From the NCBI GenBank assembly GCA_009733775.1, contig WOGZ01000147.1, positions 1-64,000 on the forward strand: a DNA stretch of 64,000 nt, written 5' to 3'. Shown piece after piece: positions 1-11,079 of the stretch. This stretch comes from Alectoria sarmentosa. Lineage: Eukaryota > Ascomycota > Lecanoromycetes > Lecanorales > Parmeliaceae. Position numbers and translations under genes: made by a program. Below the pieces are notes generated by a model. It was not told the DNA's origin. It made no database searches and saw only the letters and a program-made list of their open reading frames with translations. Numbering within the stretch: the first letter of the stretch is position 1; the number at the start of each line of letters is the position of its first letter.

Positions 1-785
1 TCTTGGCATTGTCTTGGCGAATAAGCTTAAGAACACGATTCCCCCGTGTTTCTTAAATACTAAAATCAACCCATATACGATATTCATTATATATCTTTTG
101 ACAGAAATTAATATTATTAAATTTTGATAAACTTATCTTCGAGCTCGAGCTTTGATTTTTAAATCATTTGTTTTTAATTTTTCTTTTTGCGTATGCTTTC
201 GCGCAACGCATTATGTTTTAAAATATCATTATTTAATTAATTAATTAATAATGATTTATTAATTAAAAATGAAAACATACCTTGAACTTCATTATTTCTC
301 TTAAGATTCGAATTTATTTTTTTGATAAAAATAATGTTTTTATGATCATGTATATGATAACGAAGATTCATGATTTGCGAATATTTTTTTTGTTTCATTA
401 ATAAATTATTAATAAAATAATGATTAAAGACTTATTTTTTTGATATAAAGCGAATTGTTAATCGCAACGCGATAATATATCTTTTTATTTATTAATTAAT
501 AATTAATAATTTACGCATAAAGAAAAAGTTATATTTTAAATGCATTACGATTGCGTTTTTTTCGTTCGTCGCAAAAGAAAAAAACTCGTTAAATCTCTCG
601 CCTGTTAAATTCTCATATCGTTTAAATAATTCGAATATAATGCGAAATGATGTGCAATAATAATGAAAAAAAACAAAAATATGTCAATTGAAAAAGATTT
701 TTAAAGAATTTAATTAACACATTAATTTAATGATATCACTAAACGTAATATGGATTAGTTTGAGTTTAAAATTGGAAAAATAAAA
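1..785. other. AT-rich block at the left edge
   Basis: The first ~785 bases are strikingly AT-rich, with runs of TTAATTAA-type words, poly-A/T tracts and no open frame of note. Composition changes abruptly near 786, where GC-rich words (CCAGCCAG, a run of C) begin. In Pezizomycotina such blocks are commonly old repeats degraded by repeat-induced point mutation. I see no recognisable transposase remnant, so that origin is an inference. Confidence 0.6.
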
Positions 786-1985
786 TTAAGCCAGCCAGCT
801 CCAGCCACAACAGGCCAGCCTGGTGAACTCCCCCCCCGGGACGCCTCGCTGCGTACAATACTCTCCAAGATGGCTATGATGACTGATGACTTGCAAAGCC
901 GCAGCGAACACATCTGTTGGCAACATCGGGTTCTTCAGGTGGGTCATGGCATTGATGCCTGATCCTTATGACTGTCAGCGTGGCGAGCACTGCTCGGAAT
1001 CCTCTTGCTTAGAATCTGCAACAGATTCGCGCTATTTGATAAGCCGATAGGTACTTCAAGAATTGACTCACCACTTGGCTAAGCAGTGGGTGATTCCTGA
1101 GCTGGCCAAGTAGTCAGTCGATCGAACCACCAGCAATCCCAGACTGTAGACGCTCTGCATGGCCGTCGTAAGTATGCAAGTAACCGTCGCTTAATTGGGT
1201 TGGAACCGACCTGGTTGTTTGCAGGTTCTTGTCGTGTGCAATAGCCCATGGAGCAAGAGTCGCCCTGTGCAGACCCAGTGTGATGACAAGAAGATAACCA
1301 TAACGCCGTTCTACTCGAGTCATCAATTCGGATGGACAAGTCCACGAAGCGGGCCATGGCTACGAAAGAAGAGTCACAGATACGAGTAGAAGAGACCCCG
1401 AGGATGGAGGCGGCAAAGGGCAATGATTCAAAGTCAAGGGCTTTGGAACCGGGTTCCGTGTTTAAAAGCTCACATTGAAATCAGTTGTAGCTGGTTTGAA
1501 GTTATTGATCGTAAATAGGTAGGTAAAGAACAAGGGTAGGTTCCAAAACAACGTAGGCACTAGATTTTTATACGCAACTGCTTCTGACAGCAATTCATGC
1601 AACAATAAACAAGAAAGTAGGGCAGCAATCACAGGTGGGCACCGAAAGTCCTGCACATGTCAAGAAAAGGGTCCAGATGTCGGATAACGCCCCGCCTGGA
1701 GGGTTGCCTGGACAATGGGCTTAGAGATGTGCCGGAAGTGTACCCCAGTGTGGACTCACACTCCCCTATTGGGCCCAAAAGACGCCTCTGCGTTCTATGC
1801 GCCCCCAGGAAATACTTCTAGGGTCTTCAACTAAACAAAAAGTTACCTTTGGAAGATAGGTAGGGTTAGGGTTGACTACCGTATAATCTTGGCACTTCGG
1901 CAACTTGCCGTGCGCACATCTTCCGCCGTCTTCAACCACAATTCCGCCCTTCTGGATTGGGACGTATGCGCCTGTCATTTGCATC
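786..1985. other. Intergenic, no gene seen
   Basis: Normal-composition sequence between the AT-rich block and the zinc-cluster gene. Only short overlapping frames without recognisable domains are present. The last few hundred bases presumably hold the promoter and 5' leader of the transcription factor that starts at 1986; I see no clear core element. Confidence 0.5.
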
Positions 1986-4454
1986 ATGAACGGTCAAGAG
2001 AGCCATCAAACCACTGATGGCCCATACTACAATGTTTCCACCATTCCCCCGGCAGGAGACAAGAGGAAATGCGAAGACGACGGCCCTCCCGAGTCTGACA
2101 AGAAGACAAAGCGAAACCGCTACATCTCCATTGCTTGGTGGGGCCCAGATTCAAGGTGAATGAATAAGCACTGCATTGTGACTAACATCGTCATATCCTA
2201 GTAATGAATGCAAACGTCGCAAAATCAAGTGCAATGGACAGAGCCCTTGCCAGCGATGTGGCAACTTGTCTCTGGAGTGTATCTATGCTCCCAACTGCAC
2301 CTGCTCTGCCGGCTTCAAGGAGTCCCCGTAAGCATCCTCTACAAGCTCATAAATCCATACTCACCCATTTTATAGCGAGTATCGGGCCATGAGTGCCCAT
2401 ATCCAGTCACTGCAGGAACAGGTCAACGACCTCTACGCTAACCTCGAAGCTCTACGCAACGGGCATGCATATATTACACAGCCAAACCATGCCCAGGATT
2501 CATTCCCCTTACACCCTGCTCTTGCCCAATCGGACTCCTTGGGTCCATATCGGAATGCTTTATCGCCCTCACAGGCTCACGGAAGCCAGCCTCGTTTCCA
2601 GGGCCCCACCAGCTCGGCTTTCAGCTTCGATGTTGCTCGCTCAAGCTTGCAAACAATGGGTATAACTGCACCGGATATGCAGGAAGATGGAGGATTCAAT
2701 GACGATGAGATGACTCCCAGAGGCTCACCGCGCCAGCCCCAAGCACCAACAGCCTCAATGATGGTGCATCCCAACAAAGACCCATTATGGAAAATAGGCA
2801 AGGACGAAGCGATCAGACTCTGCCGTGTCTACGAGGAAGAGATGGTTAGTATGTATCCTATAATCGACATGGGAAGGACCATTACACAAGCGAACATGTT
2901 GTTCACTTTCACCGAGGCAGCAGCGCGGACAGGCCTAATAAACCGAGCCATTTCTGGGCCTGATCGGCTCGCGAACAACGATATCAATATTCTCAAGATG
3001 GTGCTGGCCATTGCATTGATTGTGGAGGGAGAGGGCCAGAGTGACCTTGGAAGGATGCTGTACGAGAGTTGCCGAGAAGCTTTCGAAGGACGATTATCAG
3101 GCCCAGTCGAAATTAAAGGCCTGATTCTCTTAGTACTTGTGGTATGAATCTCAAATAGCTCATGCTTAAGATCGCGCTAACTCCAGATATAGGCAGAGTA
3201 TCATTTTCAACAGGATGAGGAAGTCCAGGCGTACCGAATCATTGGTCTAGCATCCCGCCTGTGCCTAGAGATAGGGCTGCATCGTCGTCAAACTATAGCG
3301 AAGATCTTCCCCAATGATGAAGACCGATCGTGGGCTACCAAACTTTTCTGGTCAATCTATGTCTTAGATCGGCGGTGGAGTTTCGGTACAGGAATGCCTT
3401 TCGCTGTGCAGGACGCCGACATTGACCCTCACTTGCCGCAGCCCGTAAGACCATTTATTTCCTTTTTGAAACAATCATGCTGACGGACTAGGACGACTCT
3501 ACCCCCTATTTGACTGCCATGATCGCGTACAGCCGCATCTCGTCCCAAGTCTGGCGGTCTACTATCAAATTTGAAGGTCCCGGCAGTGAGATCAACAAAG
3601 ACAACATTGGCTATCTTGACTTTCAGATCCTGCAATGGCATAATAACATCCCTGAGAGCCTCAGATTCCATCAAGTGGACAGTGCCACAACCAGTCGAGG
3701 CCAACGTCGTCTTCAAGTGATCCTTGTGGCGCGGACGAACCAGATGCGGGTATTGATATACAGACCTGTCCTATACTCCGTTACGAACATTATGGAAAAT
3801 AGAGGCTACGCTCAAACGGTAGTGGACGTGGCTAAGGACACAATCAGAGTGCTAGCTCGCCTGAACGAGACAACTGACATTTACCGCACCCAACAAGTCT
3901 GCTTCAACTACTTCCTCATTTCAGCACTAGCTGTACTTTTCCTCGCGGTCGCACATGCGCCTGTGGAGTTCAGTCGTCAAGTCAGAGATGAATTCTACAT
4001 GGCCCTGGACCTCATCAAAGGATTCAGCACGAATTCATACATCTCGAAGCGCCTTTGGAAAATGATCAAGGGGTTGAAGGAGGTTGGACCGAAGCTTGGG
4101 GTTGTATCGCGCCAAGCACTAACCGATCCCGACGACGCTCACTCTTCGGCGGCGGTCGCCATGGCTGGTCTCGCTGGCCATCAAGTTGACCAGATGGCCG
4201 CGTTCACTCCAGCTCAGCAACCGAGTTCGCTGGGCAGCAGTCCCTTGGACGGACAGCAAATGAAGGATGAGTTGACCAATCTGTTTGAAGCAGCAGGCGG
4301 TTACCGGAACAATCTCTTTGCAAGTGGGCAGGCCATAGATGGAGTGAGTGACTTTGTCGGATCTCAAGGAGAGATGTCTCCTGCAACAAGGGGCATCAGT
4401 GGAGTCTATGGCAATGGAGGGGAGTTTTCGAGGATCATGGAGTATCTCTTTTGA
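1986..4454 (+). CDS. Zn2Cys6 transcription factor with Fungal_trans domain
   Basis: Nuclear zinc-cluster regulator, about 752 aa in five exons: 1986-2137, 2202-2327, 2376-3141, 3193-3444 and 3492-4454; all phases agree. The zinc cluster (residues ~51-77) has the C-x2-C-x6-C-x5-C-x2-C-x6-C spacing with a basic KRRKIK loop. Its first cysteine codon is split by intron 1 (donor GTGGGG at 2138), which is why the unspliced frame seems to lack it. A short linker and coiled-coil-like segment (HIQSLQEQVNDLYANLEAL) follows, which suggests dimer formation. The middle of the protein (AEYHFQQDEEVQAYRIIG, LCLEIGLHRR) matches the PF04082-type regulatory domain. Target genes are unknown, and no metabolic cluster sits beside it. 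Family assignment is secure; any specific regulator name would be a guess. Confidence 0.9.
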
Positions 4455-4629
4455 TTGCTAGGCTTGCCCATACCCAACGAGATGGGAGCACAAAGATAGG
4501 TACATAGTCATTGCGTCTAGTATATATGTATCAGAAACGTCCTCGTTTCATTCTTTCATCACTTACAGTAGGATTCTCCTTGCCAAGTCTAAAGTAAGTA
4601 AGGTAAGTACAGTAATCAGTAAGTACTTA

Positions 4630-4960
4630 ACGCTTTGGCTGGACTCGGTTTTCGATAGCCGCCTTAGCCGCCGCCTTCTGCACAGCCTTTGGACCCCACT
4701 AATAGATACAAACATTTGATAGTCAGCTGTAACGAGTCTCAGGAATCACATATCAATTCCATGCCGAGCAAAACACCGTATCCACCTCATGTCGGAGGCA
4801 TTATTCATGTTCACAGTCTGAGTAATCTGGCTTAGTGGCATCGTAAACCACACTTCGACCGCCAATCAAGTGACCTTTCAGTGCAGCACTGAAGGCAGTC
4901 GCGACAGCTAGAGCAACGAGTCCGCGCCAGAGCCTGACCTACTATGCGCCAATGATGCAT
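4630..4960 (-). other. Possible small spliced gene, unrecognised
   Basis: On the minus strand two short coding-like stretches face each other. The first, around 4815-4945, encodes a hydrophobic segment (LVALAVATAFSAAL) followed by VVYDATKPDYSD. The second, around 4628-4700, encodes an Ala/Lys-rich tail (GPKAVQKAAAKAAIENR) ending in a stop. A TAG acceptor precedes the second, and candidate donors lie downstream of the first, but I could not find a start codon or a splice pair that keeps phase convincingly. It could be a small mitochondrial-type membrane protein, a decayed gene, or chance. Confidence 0.25.
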
Positions 4961-5331
4961 CTTAACACCAAAGCTATCTCTGTCATACTCTATCCACCAT
5001 TACAGTCACCACTTCAGATTTTTAGGCCATCTACTAATTCGTAGACACTCAAGACACAAACACGGCAGCCGAAAGCCTTGTGAAAAGCCAAGAAGCCTCC
5101 ACTGATACACAGCTGGTAAAGACTGAACAGGTTAAAAATTGGCGTCATCTGCGCCCCGAAGTAGGGCCTTTTTGGGGGAATAATCCACAGCATCCCCAAG
5201 AACCAGGATCAACCATCACGGTGTCTGCCAACGGGAACTCGTCGTTGGCGCCCCAGCTTGCGGATTTGAACCTTGCTTCCCCTGGAGCGTCTGAATCTAC
5301 GCTCTCTGTCACCCACTCAACAACTTCCGTC

Positions 5332-6540
5332 ATGTCTACCTCCTCAGGTACCCCCGAATCTTGGATCTCCTCCTTCTGTGGTCTCCTTGGCCACGAGTAC
5401 TTCGCCGAAGTTTCAGAGGAGTTCATTGAAGATGACTTCAATCTCACAGGCCTTCAAAACCAAGTACCCATGTACAAAGAAGCGTTAGAAATGATACTAG
5501 ACGTAGAACCAGAGGAAGACGAGGAGGATGAAGAGGAAGAGGAGGATGAGGAAGAGGACGACGACGAAGACAATGACGTTGAGATGCGAGACGAGAACGG
5601 CAACAGTGTACCTTACAGGAGAGGTGCTGAACGCCGGCATATGAAAGTCGCGAACGACCTTACCGAAATAGAAAGCAGCGCAGAGCTCCTCTACGGTCTT
5701 ATTCACCAACGTTACATAACATCTCGGCCCGGCATACAACAAATGGCAGACAAGTACGAGCTCCAGCACTTTGGATCCTGCCCACGCGTCTTCTGCAATC
5801 AAGCCCGTGTGCTCCCCGTCGGCTGCAATGACATACCAGGCCAAGAAACTGTTAAGCTCTTCTGCCCCTCCTGCTTGGACGTCTACACGCCCCCAAATAG
5901 CCGATTTCAATCTGTTGACGGTGCTTTCTTCGGAACCACATTCGGCTGCCTCTTCTTCATGACTTTCCCCGAATTCGACGTCTCCGCCAAAGGTGATCCA
6001 CTGAATCTCGCAGCTACTCATCCCGCCTACGCGCCCCCTTCACCCACTTCGCAAGCAGCCATAAATTCCGCTCCAGTAGAAACGACAAAACACTCGCGCT
6101 CTTCCTCGTTGACTTCGACGCCTGTCACAGCTACTCTGAATCCAACTCCCCTTTCGTCGATCAATCCAGAACCTTTACCTGTACAGCCAAGCCATCTGAA
6201 TGGTATTGCTACGTCTAATCTTGCACCCGGCTTAGGTCCAGGAAGGATACACGAACCGCGCATCTACGGCTTCCGAGTCAGTGAGAGGTCGAAGACCGGT
6301 CCTCGAATGAAGTGGCTAAGGATGAGGCCAGCGGATATGAACGAGCTGGACGAGTCGAGAAAATGGCACGAGCTTTACGGTGGCACAGAGGACGATATAC
6401 AAATTGGAGGAGGTGGAGAAAACGGGGGAGCACAAGTGGAGGTACCGAGTGGGAGGAGGAAGAAGGCGGCTAGGAGTCGGAAGAGAGGGGTCGGCGTGGC
6501 AGACCCAGGGGCTGTGAATGGGGGGGGCGAGGTGATATGA
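5332..6540 (+). CDS. ckb1: Casein kinase 2 regulatory (beta) subunit
   Basis: Regulatory subunit of the CK2 holoenzyme (two catalytic alpha and two beta subunits), acting in nucleus and cytoplasm. The N-terminal half has the family hallmarks ESWISSFCGLLGHEYF and the FNLTGLQNQVP segment. It then carries an expanded acidic run of Glu/Asp (about residues 60-83), typical of the yeast Ckb1 type and not of the shorter vertebrate form. The zinc-binding dimerisation domain follows (CPRVFC near residue 150, CPSC near 179), then GAFFGTTFG. The C-terminal ~170 residues are Ser/Pro-rich and end in a basic RRKKAARSRKR stretch that looks like a nuclear localisation signal. I chose the ATG at 5332 because no in-frame ATG lies upstream, although the frame stays open from about 5040. 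402 aa, single exon. Confidence 0.92.
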   Translation: MSTSSGTPESWISSFCGLLGHEYFAEVSEEFIEDDFNLTGLQNQVPMYKEALEMILDVEPEEDEEDEEEEEDEEEDDDEDNDVEMRDENGNSVPYRRGAERRHMKVANDLTEIESSAELLYGLIHQRYITSRPGIQQMADKYELQHFGSCPRVFCNQARVLPVGCNDIPGQETVKLFCPSCLDVYTPPNSRFQSVDGAFFGTTFGCLFFMTFPEFDVSAKGDPLNLAATHPAYAPPSPTSQAAINSAPVETTKHSRSSSLTSTPVTATLNPTPLSSINPEPLPVQPSHLNGIATSNLAPGLGPGRIHEPRIYGFRVSERSKTGPRMKWLRMRPADMNELDESRKWHELYGGTEDDIQIGGGGENGGAQVEVPSGRRKKAARSRKRGVGVADPGAVNGGGEVI

Positions 6541-7519
6541 CAACAGCGGTGATTGGAACATTGCAAAGGAGCCTTTTTGCGTGGGGGGTTACAGGGGAGT
6601 TTTGTTGGCATTCGATGAGAGTCCATGAGCAGAAGAAGAGACTACGCCTAGGTCTCTGTATCAATGATTCAGATTGCAAATGCTGATCCCGAAGCGTTCC
6701 TAACACGCGTAAATGCTTCCGTCTGGATGCTCACCCTGGTCTCCCGGACCGCCTCATATATCAAACACTGCGGTGTTGTTCTACACCACTTTTTGGCCAA
6801 ATGGTGAAAAGGTGTTGCAAGGAAAGGCGAGGAGCGCTCAAACATGCGTTTCATTAGCCATGGACCAAGAGAAGGTACTGCTGGCATGTCTAGAGGGAAA
6901 AGAAGAGAAATGCAAAGTGTATCTGAAGGAAAGAAGAAAGGGCCGATAGTCAGTCACGTTCAAAAGAGCACAGCAACGGACGTCGTCAGCTCTGATCTAT
7001 CTGGATCGTATCTGTATCTCGTTCTCTCGGCCTATAGCATACACAAATGCGGTTTTTCTATGCAGCATTTCCATTGATGCTACCACAGGCATCTAGAGCC
7101 TCAAAACGCCTGATCTTGGTTCGCCTAGAGAGAAACGCCTGCTTGCAAAGAAGCCAGTAACACCGGTCACGGGTATACCCAGTCGTTAATACATGAATGA
7201 CATAGGGAACGAGTTGTAGTGATGGAATGCTGTGGTTGTGGTGAGTGACGGAGCAGGTTGAGGTGTAACTTTGGCGAGAGGATGTGATACTCTGGAAAAA
7301 TGGTAGAGTGTAGTAGTATGGAGTGCTTGATTTTTGGAATGGTTTGAGCCGTGAGAAAAGGTGGAATGCTTAGACCGGAAGGGCGTTTTCGAATAGGCCA
7401 GGAGACTTGTACTCTCATGGGCTTCGTTCAATAGCTTTCTAGCGTCTCCCCATTGGCGGCGCTGGTACTCCAGAAGGATGCAAATGAAGTGGGATGTGGC
7501 AGGGTCGAGTCCAATGGTG
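6541..7519. other. Intergenic between convergent genes
   Basis: About 1 kb separating the 3' ends of the CK2 beta gene (+) and the MED19 gene (-). It must hold both 3' UTRs and polyadenylation sites. I see no further coding region; the open frames here are short and lack recognisable domains. Confidence 0.5.
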
Positions 7520-8730
7520 TTACCGGCCATAACCTCCTACACCAACCATACCAGAGCTGAAATTGCCAGTTCGATCGCCGAAACCTGTGGGACTGTTCCC
7601 ATAGCCCTTGAAAAGCGTAAGTAGATAGATCGGGGAATACAAGGAGTACCGGTAGATCAGGGAATATAAGTGGCACCGAGATTATCAAAATGTCTGACCT
7701 TCTTCCGCTTCTTGGCGGCGCGTCCACTCTTGCGGCTGAGCTGAGTGTCGCCAGATGAATAACCTCCTCCAGCATCAGCATCATCGTCCTCAATCCCTTC
7801 GGCGTAACCTGTGTAGCCTTCGAAGCTGGCGTCACCATATGATCGCTTTTTATTAGTGCGCTGTGGTCGGACAGTCTCAGCGTTTGCAGTACCGCCATTG
7901 ACCTGGCTGTTCGTTTTGGCCAAGGGTTTGTTAGGGATTTTTAACGCTTTAGTGGGCTCGACCAGTTTCGGATTGTCATTTCCCAGAAGATTCTCCCAGT
8001 CGTTGTTGTTTGGCAATAGTCCTGGTTGCATCTGCATAGCCTTGTCCAGCTTGGCTAGAATTCCGCTTGAAAGGCCCTTGTGAATGTCTTTGCCGCCGAC
8101 TTTCTGGCTCTGCCACTCCTCCTCCGGCCATAGCGTCATCTCCCTTAAGCCCATCACTTTTCCGTCCTCGTGCTTGACCGATCGATTTCGGCCAGCTAGT
8201 CCAAGCGTCTTGAGTTGACCCTCATAAGACTTCCTCATCTTGTTGATCTTCTCGCCTGTGACTGGGTCGGTCCTTGCGACTGTAGCTGCGAGCGGCTGGA
8301 GGCCGAACAAAGGAATGAGATTTTGCGTGAGTGGTAGGGTTTGTGGTATTGATGCTACCACGAGACTCATGTGTCAACCCACGCTCTACAAGAGAAAGGT
8401 TGGGCAGAGTCAGTGTGGGGTCTTACGCATTTGCTTTGACGACTGCTGGGCCCCGTCATCCTTTTTTGTCGAGTTGTTGGGAACCGGCGTGGTTTCCGTT
8501 GCTGCCGCGACTTGGCCATTTGCTGGGGCTTCTGGATCGGCGGCATTGGAGGAAGCTTGCTGAGGATTGTCTAAGGTAGTATCCATGATGTCTTTGTCCT
8601 GAATGCGATCCGCGATGCGCTGGCCGTCATTATCGACGTCCATGGCGATGGCAGATATCTTCTTCCCATGATTTGAGGTTAGGACCGGATTGGTGAGGGT
8701 AGAGGTTTGTGAGATATTGAACTGGATCAT
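7520..8730 (-). CDS. rox3: Mediator complex subunit 19 (Rox3)
   Basis: Head-module subunit of Mediator, the coactivator linking transcription factors to RNA polymerase II. Three exons: 8730-8427, 8354-7699 and 7606-7520, in consistent phase, 348 aa. The diagnostic Med19 segment begins exon 2: LFGLQPLAATVARTDPVTG, then INKMRKSYEGQLKTLGLAGRN. Further downstream are MTLWPEEEW, a long disordered Ser/Lys-rich region, a basic RAAKKRKK nuclear signal, and a Gly-rich C-terminus (GFGDRTGNFSSGMVGVGGYGR) on its own last exon, as is usual in fungal Rox3. The unspliced frame appears to end at a false stop just past 7699, which the last intron removes. A shorter start at the internal MDVDNDGQ is possible. 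Confidence 0.9.
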
Positions 8731-9647
8731 AGGCTGCTTGCGCTATCCATGGACGGAGTGTTGAAAGAAGAATCAAGGGCTCAAGGTAAGAGACGAGAAG
8801 GAAGTGAGAAGTGAGAGCAGGGCGGGAGTGCCTTAGCGCAGGGCGGTGGCTGACGCCGGAAAATGTCTTGGCATTTGGCTGAAGTGAATGTCAGAGTGAA
8901 CAAGGTACTACCTACTCGTAGTAAGCTTACCTTACTTTATCCACTTGAACTGCAGAGAGAGAGAGAGAGAGAGAGAGAGACTGCCATTATCCATGTCTCG
9001 CAGATGGATCAATGAACGAGCAGCATAAGGGATACTGAGACTCATACAATGATTTACTTTATTTTATTTTATTTTACTTTACTTTACTGATTTCTTGACC
9101 GTACGGTACTTTAAGAATCGACTAGAATGTTTCAATACCATTCAATTGCTATTGAATTATACTCTATTATTGTTGAAGCCTTTTTGATTAGCAGCAATTC
9201 GAGGGTCCCTGAGATGGGGAGCATGCCCGAGCATGCCCAAGTCAGAGGTGAACATTGTTCGTCGTGGTCCTCGTCCCAATTGCCAAAATGCCTGCCATTG
9301 GATTCAGCCAATCATAATTGGAGACGCTGCACGTTCAGTAGGCACGCGACATTGATTCAACATCAACATGCACATGCACATGCACTCGATGAGGGGAATT
9401 ATCTACTCTACTCTATCTGGTCAAGGAAGAGGGGCACGACACAACTACCTAACTACCACCTAACTACTACCACTCATCTCTTCCTCTTCAACGTCAGCAT
9501 TCTCCTCCCCTTCTACTCCATTGACATCCTTCCTTTCCTCGTTGCAAAGCCTCTATCCCAATCCATTGATTCGATTCCTTTGTATCTTCGACACGTGACA
9601 AGCTACCCAATTTGTTGCTTCATACTGATACAAAGCGCACGACCCAA
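8731..9647. promoter_or_regulatory. Divergent promoter region of MED19 and the bHLH gene
   Basis: Shared upstream region of two genes transcribed outward. It contains an (AG)n microsatellite at 8954-8980 and a TTTTA/CTTTA pentamer run at about 9053-9088. The 9470-9560 part is pyrimidine-rich (CTCTTCCTCTTC, CTCCCCTTCTAC), as is common in fungal promoters just upstream of the start. Specific factor sites cannot be assigned by eye. Confidence 0.45.
8954..8980. repeat. (AG)n microsatellite
   Basis: A perfect dinucleotide AG run of 27 bases in the divergent promoter region. Likely length-polymorphic between strains. Confidence 0.95.
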
Positions 9648-10758
9648 ATGCCTCGCACAAGCCTGCCCCCCACGCCCGCTGCCTCTACCGAAATCCTGGG
9701 CAAAGACGCTTCTCCAGCTACTGCGACAGACAAATCCTTTAATCTACCTCCTCCAGCGATCGAGTCTCATCGCAGCAATGGCGCTTCCACTGCCCATAAA
9801 CAGCCTCTGTCAGCATCGAGCCCGGCTTTCTCTTTGCCTCCACCACCTACTAGGTCTCGCACCATCATTCAAATGAAACCAAAGCCGCAGTCCTCAGCAG
9901 ATTTATCAAGCACCCCTGTGCAACAAGGTTCGAAAGGTTCGAACAAGAAGACCTCGGCATCCTCAATTACCACTGCTACGACAGGAAAGAAGCAACCTAG
10001 CTCAACCAGTGTCGCCGGCAAGAAGATTGCTAGGAAGACAGCCCACAGTGTGATCGAAAGGAGACGGAGGTCGAAAATGAACGAAGAATTCGGGACCTTG
10101 AAAGCTATGATACCCGCTTGTACCGACCAGGAAATGCATAAGCTCGCTATTTTACAAGTGCGCGACACTACTATTGTGCGAAGCTCTCCTTCTCTGCTGA
10201 CAGGGTCAACAGGCAAGCATAGACTATCTTCGTTATCTGGAGAAATGCATCACAGACCTCAAGGATGCCAACAACTCTTTGTCGATTCCGCTTGTACAGG
10301 CTCAAGCGCTCCCGTCACGTTTCGATGCTCATACGTCAAAACAGAACGACGAGGAGGAGGATGAAGACGACGATGACGAAGATGTTAGAATGGCTGATCC
10401 AGACTCCAATGGCACGTCTCCATCCGTTATGGCGATTGCAGGTAGGGCTTACGCCTACACGAGTCCTCAGTCAATTACCGTATCCCCTCCAATAGCAATA
10501 GAAGACCAATCCCAGTACCAGCACTCATCGTATGCCTCCTCAGTCTCCACCCTTCCGTCACCTGCTTTTGAACCACAGAAATCCGGCTACCGAGGTTCTC
10601 AATCTCATTTCTCTCTGTCTGCCTCAACGTCTCCAACCATCATGCCAAGCAGAGAGCAAGACCAAGAGGCTACGGCTGCGCTATTGATGTTGAACAAGGA
10701 CAGAAGAAACCCGAAAGGAGGAAGGGCAATGTCGGTTCGAGACCTGTTAAGTCATTAA
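9648..10758 (+). CDS. bHLH transcription factor
   Basis: Two exons, 9648-10157 and 10213-10758; 351 aa. The basic helix-loop-helix begins near residue 130 with AHSVIERRRRSKMNEEF, the E-box type basic region carrying the conserved His, Glu and Arg. Helix 1 runs through GTLKAMIPAC, and the intron sits in the loop/helix 2 region (HKLAILQ joined to ASIDYLRYLEKCITDL). The rest is low-complexity Ser/Thr/Pro sequence with one acidic stretch (EEEDEDDDDEDVRMAD), possibly an activation surface. The C-terminus has RRNPKGGRAMSVRDLLSH, a motif I recall from the fungal bHLH group loosely labelled GlcD gamma or Fus c 3-like. The ATG at 9648 is the first in frame. It probably binds CANNTG sites as a homodimer. 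Confidence 0.88.
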
Positions 10759-11079
10759 GGGTTGCAAGTGAGAATTACATGTTACCTGCCTAAGTGGGCT
10801 TGGCATGAGAGACATCTGCAATAGACGGGTGAATGCATACGTGCTTCTATTCTGGTAGGACCTAATAGCGGGCTCTTGCATGCTTTACACAAATGCATGC
10901 ATGAAAATAATAGACGATCAGTGTGACAAAACGCCTTCTCAATGTCCTCAGTGAGATATCTTTCCTCCAAAACTTGGATGGTCCTGCCGGTATACAGTCC
11001 TCCACATCAAACACTCCAGCGCCAAAGAGAAGAATTTCTAGACTACTAGAGTGAATTCACTCGCCTTGACACCGACATC
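10759..11079. other. Short intergenic spacer, nothing seen
   Basis: 321 bases between the bHLH stop and the zinc-knuckle gene start. No coding potential or repeat was noticed; presumably 3' UTR plus promoter. Confidence 0.5.

Noticed and set aside
5080..5331. N-terminal extension of CK2 beta upstream of 5332
   Set aside because: The frame is open but starts at GTG, contains no ATG, and does not resemble the family, whereas the ATG at 5332 directly precedes the conserved ESWISSFC region.
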